Source: Allolobophora icterica (Eukaryota; Annelida; Clitellata; Crassiclitellata; Lumbricidae). From it: 64,000 nucleotides of DNA. This document shows, in pieces, positions 59,280-64,000 of this stretch (position 1 is its first letter; every line of letters begins with the position of its first letter). Below the pieces are notes generated by a model. It saw only the letters and a program-made list of their open reading frames with translations. It searched no databases and was not told where the DNA came from. The stretch lies in contig OY744611.1 of NCBI GenBank assembly GCA_963556255.1, positions 30,602,603 to 30,666,602 on the forward strand, written 5' to 3'. Made by a program: the position numbers and the translations under genes.

Positions 59280-59640
59280 CTTTATATACTATCCCTGAGG
59301 GACTGGAGGGGCGAGGGACTCTCAGAGGGGACTCTGTGGTAGGCGAACTTTAAGGAGCGTTCCGGCGGGGAAAGGGAGGGGGACTCTAGGGGGACTCTAT
59401 AGGGGACTTAAGAAAACTCAGAGAGACTCGATAGGGGGACTCAAGACGGCAAACTTCAAATAAATTCGTGCCGGCTGGAGGAGGGAGAGTGGACTCAGAG
59501 GGGACTGTAGTGTACAAGGGGACTGTGTGGAGGGACAGGGGACGCTAGGGAGAATCTGAGGGACTGCGCGGACAGAGAGGGAACACTAAGGAGGACTCAG
59601 AGGGGACTCTACAGGGGCACTGTATGGATCCCATTTTGCC
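59280..59640. repeat. Degenerate GGGGACTCT minisatellite
   Basis: More than ten GGGGACT(C/G)T-like motifs with irregular spacing (e.g. GGGGGACTCTAGGGGGACTC at ~59390). G-rich on the plus strand. No ORF. Unrelated to the flanking MITEs. Confidence 0.7.
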
Positions 59641-59730
59641 ACAATCGTTCAAGGGAACCTTGAAACATGATTTTAATAAGTGAGAATTAAATTCCGTGGT
59701 CCTCACATTCCACATTATATTGCTCATACG

Positions 59731-59963
59731 CAGTGCTTTTTTGGAAAAAAGGTTCCGGAACGGAACAATAGGTTGCGGAACGGAATAATTATGGGCGGGC
59801 TAAAATCCCGAGAAAACGGTCAATAAACACTGAAAACAGTTCAAAACACTGAAATTAAATTAAAATAACTGAATTATTGCTTTTATTATTAAAATAAATA
59901 AATTATTTTTTAGTAGGCTACCTGAAAAAGGTGCCGGAACGTTCGGGCTGAAAAAAAGCACTG
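59731..59963. mobile_element. Short hAT-like MITE, copy 4
   Basis: 233 bp of the CAGTGCTTTTTT family (GGTTCCGGAACGGAACAATA inside the left end, AAAAAAAGCACTG right end). Flanks CTCATACG and GTCATGCA match at 5 of 8, suggesting an older insertion. Confidence 0.8.
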
Positions 59964-60228
59964 GTCATGCAGCTATGATTTTGAAATAATTATAACTCCG
60001 ATCGAGCTTTACACTTGCGCTGCAAATATATCCAAATTGCTCAAATCTACTTAGTACTTCAGACTTATTGCCAAGAATTTTCATAATTACTTGTTGTATA
60101 TTGCTGATGTTTTGCTAAAAATTCGTGAAAGTTGCTGGTCACAGAGGCTTCGCTTCGGACCTCGCTGGCAACTTAGACCCTACATATGCAGACCATATAC
60201 ATGTAGGTCTATTCTCGTTATAGTTTGT

Positions 60229-60690
60229 CCTGGGATTAAGATTACTAAAAGGGATATGAAGCGGCAACGCGTCAGCCAATCAGAGTTCGTCTTTTCTGGT
60301 TCATCGCAGGCGATGTCTGTGGCCATCTATTTTTAGAAAAGTGACATCCGGGCTTTTTGGAGAGGGGCGACTTGGCTCAGAGCAGAAGTAAACACTCTAG
60401 GAATCGCTCTAGATTCTTTTAGCTTTTTATTTATTAATAAGGACATAATTATGCGATTAAAGTAAATTACGGACAGTCTAAATAAATAAATAGTCTGAAA
60501 CTAAGTAACAGACAGGATGCCAAAATCCTGCAGCTATTGATAAGTGTTTTTATTTAGTTAAGCCAGCTATAACCGACCCATGTTTGACTAGCCGGTGTTA
60601 CTAAGGTCCCGGATGTGAGCCACACACATAGTCTAGATAAAAGATCCTATATTCATCGGCTTCATATCCCTTAGTAATCTTAATCCCAGG
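60229..60690. mobile_element. 462-bp element with ~34-bp TIR and 5-bp TSD
   Basis: Left CCTGGGATTAAGATTACTAA... pairs with right ...TTAGTAATCTTAATCCCAGG over ~34 bp with a 2-nt length difference. TTTGT is duplicated at 60224-60228 and 60691-60695. No transposase. Superfamily not assigned. Confidence 0.75.
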
Positions 60691-61788
60691 TTTGTCTGTG
60701 GTATGGAATTGTACACTAGCTTCCGATTACAAATTTATCGTAACATCAACCTAATCATTCCGATTCATTCGTGCGAACAACAATTGGTATTTGTCTTTGA
60801 TTTGTCGAGTCTCAATCATTGATCAGTTAATAGTAGTAGGTACTAGGGCCTACTGATTATTTGTAAGAACATATTTATATAATATCTAATAGTATCTATC
60901 GTCGACAAGCAGGCAGTAGAACCATGCAACGGGCGTAACAATGGACAACAAATTCTCGTCACAATAATATTTTAGTAGCGAGATTAGTGAAGAGTGTCTA
61001 CGAAAGCGGACAGTTCCTCCGTTCATTCGTTCAGTCGTCCCTGAACAGTGCAAAAGAAAGTACTATTTCTTACATATAATTGTGCAAAGGGAATTACATT
61101 CACGTGATTCACACCAAGAATTCAACGTCAGCGGCAGGACTGTAGTGGTAAAATTGGAGGCGAGTACAAGCTAGCAGTTAGTTTCTCGAAACAAATTAGA
61201 GGTGAGTATACTGTATAAGCTACAGTATTTTGTGAGTATACGCTACAGTATTTTAATGTAAATAAATATAAATATTTTTGAGGTGAGTATACGGTCTCTA
61301 GAGGTGAATACACGCTGTATACCCGCGTATACCCTCGACTACAGCCCTGCGTAAAACTATGTAAATCATTCCACAATCTTCTATTTCTAACTATGCCTCC
61401 CTACTGTAACAGGATTCATGTATCTCTCCAAATTGGTCAGCGTTCAGATATTTCAGCATCAAGAACTTTGAAAAGCAGAAGAAAACATTACCAGGAAAGG
61501 TAGAAAGTGACGCTAAACGAATTATAATTTATTCTGAAAGACTTAAGAAAACTCGAGAGAGATAGACCTATAAATGAATCTCAGAACAGGTACAAAGAGG
61601 GATAGGTAATCTTCCTACAGTCCATCTCTGACAGCGTGCAATTTGGGTTTGGCAGAGGTGAAAAAATATTTCTAAACAGGAGCAGAATTTATTTGGAAAA
61701 TGCGTTTTAATAGGTAAGAATATTCTGAACCAGCGTTAGAAGGTGTTCTTTTTCCGGTGCATTCGCAGCCTTCGGCGCACCCTATGAC
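60691..61788. other. 3' flank of gene E, no gene seen
   Basis: Aligns with the 3' flank of gene A (around 9320-10296) and supplies empty sites for the two MITEs there. A stretch at ~61140-61345 with repeated GTGAGTATAC motifs has no counterpart in the other units and is probably a separate insertion. No coding feature. Confidence 0.4.
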
Positions 61789-63305
61789 TTACACGCATTT
61801 CACCCACATCTGACCGAACTCGAGGAGACCACCTGACGCTCCGAAAGCATTCTGGTGACAGTTGAAGTTAATGTTGTGGCAGCCGTTGTACCACCAGCCA
61901 CCGCCGAATCTTGCTACGCAAGTAAAATTCGTCGGATCGTTGTCAACGTCTGAAGTCGAGAAGCCAATGCCATTGTGGTAGATCAGAGGGTCAGACGAAA
62001 GATTCCCACTGTATCCAGAAGTGTAGAGCGTGTACTTTCTAGCCTCGGAGTCGATGTAGAAGGACGAGTAGCAAATCGTGTACCAGATTCCGTTTGTTGT
62101 AATCATCTCCATTCGCAGAGAACACGACTTGCCGACAGTCATCTGATGCAACGGTTCATTTCCAAGCCAGTAATTGCCACAGATGTTACCGAAACCGCTC
62201 TTGTAGGCAGCCCATAGCTGGTCAAACACCAAGCTGAAGTCCGCCCGTCGCTGGAAAAGAACGTAACCTGAACCTGGACAGAGGGAAAATTGTACCCAAT
62301 TAAAATAGAATAAAATGGGGTCAAAACGTGGATACTTCTTATAAGCATATTGTTTCTCGACTCTTACAGTTTCTGATAGCCTACACAAACCAGATTTGGA
62401 ACCCTGTATCTAACACGAACAAATTTCATTGCGATGCACTATGGTACTATAGTAAATGAGACTGTACTACATATAATTTATACTATTAAACGTTTAGCAA
62501 AAAGTGTGTGTGTGTGTGTGTGTGTGTGTGTATCTGTGTGCGTGTCTGTGTCTGTGTGTGTCTGTGTGTGTGTCTGTGTCTGTGTGTGTGTGTCTGTGTG
62601 TGTGTGTCTGTGTGTGAAAGTCTCGTTCTAGGTCAACGACAGTAAACGTCTCGGTTGAGACTTGAACTCATATTTTCCGCGTTACATGCCGATCGCTATA
62701 ACCAATGACTAACAAACGATGGGACTCGGAAATCGGCCTCGCCATGGTGCCGCATAATATAATTATCTCTCGTTTCCTTGTGTAAATTTCAAAGAAAGAT
62801 ATGTTATGCGGTCTGTTAGGTCACAACTTACCGTCCGTTAAGCTGTAGTGGGCCGGAGCATATGCTTTATCCTGGAAACAAAATATGCATTTGAAATATC
62901 AGAAGCAGTACGTAAAATCAAGGTAAATAAAGATATAAGACTATTTGGGGAAAGGTGAACAAGTATAAGGTGAGGTAACGCCAGAGTTAAGTCACGTAGT
63001 TTCAGTTGTGGTATGGTAAAGTAAAGTAAATCAGGGTGATTGGTAATGTATTGTATGGTATACCAGCTTGACGTTATGCGAGGCGAAGTAAATTAAATGC
63101 GGCTGTAAAAGTAAATGCAATACAGTGTAAATTGTTGAAACTCCGCCACAAAAGCCGACATTTCAGATTTCTTGACTTAGACTTTAAAAACTCACCATAA
63201 ACGCTTTGCAGAAGGCGGTGAAACCAAAATGACTGATGACATCCGAGGGACAGGTGAACAGCTGACAGGCAGTTGTGTCTTCAAAGTAATTGTAGATGAC
63301 ACAAC
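61789..63305 (-). CDS. Gene E: PAN-like/fibrinogen-related protein, exons 2-4 (5' end beyond the window)
   Basis: Fifth paralogue, partial. Exons seen: 63196-63305 (110 nt, exon 2), 62832-62871 (40, exon 3, DKAYAPAHYSLTD) and 61789-62273 (485, exon 4), with matching phases. Exon 2 encodes the second half of the PAN-like module (CVIYNYFEDTTACQLFTC). The FReD carries FQRRADFS, YKSGFGN, WLGNEPL, DVDND, FGGGWWYNGC and final WVKCV. Introns 2 and 3 are short (324 and 558 bp). Exon 1 with the signal peptide should lie to the right of the window: intron 1 sequence that abuts exon 1 in gene A (13960-14039) is matched at ~63610-63678 and is then interrupted by a hAT element at 63679. Whether exon 1 survives is unknown. 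Confidence 0.8.
62503..62618. repeat. TG-rich microsatellite in intron 3 of gene E
   Basis: (TG)n with TCTG interruptions, ~115 bp. Confidence 0.95.
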
Positions 63306-63678
63306 CTATTAAACAAACACACCTCGATCCTTGTTAACGGTTTGAGTGACAAGTAACTGGGTAAATTGGTTTTTGGCCATCTGTACGGTAAATCCGAGAC
63401 CACTGAGCCCGATTGATATAAACATTTTATATCGGTGATTGAGTTATTAAATTCTACGTCAATTGAAAAGTTTCTTACATTAAAATACGGAGATTTTGCT
63501 CTTCCCAATTTGTAATTCTCTGTCAAGTCCACAGCCCAGATTTCTTAGCAATTTCTTGTATTTTTCGACATAAAAAAATTGCTTATCTCCTCTGACACCC
63601 TTTTGAATTGTAGGCCTATGCTTTGTCGGATCTAATGAAAATCGTGTTGCTAAACGTGTGCGGATGTAGACTAATTGA

Positions 63679-64000
63679 CAGTCTTGTTGTCAAGACCTTA
63701 AACCTAAAGACCAAGACCAAGACCTTAAACCTCAAGACCAAGACCAAGACTTTGAACCTCAAGACCAAGACCGAGACCAAGACCCCCCAAAATACAATCA
63801 TATCCAGACTTCTCTTCCATACCAAACAATTGTCAAGTCAGACTACTCACTATTTTAATGAAAACATGAGTCTTTTATTTTATTCAAGCAAAACAACTCT
63901 AAATGGAGACTGCAGAGAATTCCGAATTCATATTTAATACAAAAGTCCTTCATGTGAAATGTTATTCTAAATGCATGCTGCATTTTATAAAAGCCAATTC
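63679..64000 (-). mobile_element. Non-autonomous hAT element with subterminal minisatellites, copy 5 (runs off the window)
   Basis: Begins with the TIR CAGTCTTGTTGTC, then short GACCAA arrays and the core (AACATGAGTCTTTTATTTTATTC...), in the orientation of copies 1 and 4. The left TSD would be CTAATTGA (63671-63678). Lies in intron 1 of gene E, close to where exon 1 is expected. Confidence 0.85.

Overview
The window is animal nuclear DNA: spliced genes, many decayed non-LTR retrotransposons, DNA-transposon insertions with clean target-site duplications (TSDs), a tRNA-derived SINE and very long microsatellites. The species cannot be told from the sequence. Repeat density and the gene family suggest a marine invertebrate, possibly a deuterostome, but that is a guess. 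No bacterial-type operon, rRNA or functional tRNA gene was seen.

The only apparently functional host genes are a tandem array of five paralogues, all on the minus strand: A (10297-14241), B (19828-22936), C (33838-38605), D (44382-50301) and E (61789 to beyond the right edge). Each has the same four coding exons: (1) signal peptide plus the start of a cysteine-rich PAN/apple-like module, (2) a 110-nt exon completing that module, (3) a 40-nt micro-exon, (4) a ~488-nt exon encoding a compact fibrinogen-related domain (FReD). Splice sites and phases (1, 0, 1) agree in every copy, and A-D assemble into uninterrupted proteins of 279, 279, 277 and 271 residues. The products look like small secreted lectin-type proteins, a class often used in invertebrate immunity. 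A sixth unit seems to have lost its gene: its 5' flank survives at about 54330-56690 without exons.

Between and inside the genes lies a layered repeat landscape. It includes five copies of a non-autonomous hAT element with subterminal GGTCTT minisatellites; a short hAT-like MITE family in four copies; other hAT-like MITEs; a Mutator-like element nested in a hAT-like MITE; two copies of a ~450-bp transposon with long terminal inverted repeats; 3' ends of CR1-like LINEs with a conserved GCGCC hairpin; an RTE-like reverse transcriptase; a SINE inserted twice into LINEs; and a decayed KRBA2/Ginger-like transposon fragment. Because the gene units are paralogous, several insertions can be compared with the empty site in a sister unit, which orders duplications and insertions.

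Layout: 1-10 kb repeats; 10-18 kb unit A; 18-29 kb unit B; 29-33 kb nested transposons; 33-41 kb unit C; 41-52 kb unit D; 52-54 kb inverted LINE plus transposon; 54-57 kb orphan flank; 57-61 kb MITEs; 61-64 kb unit E.
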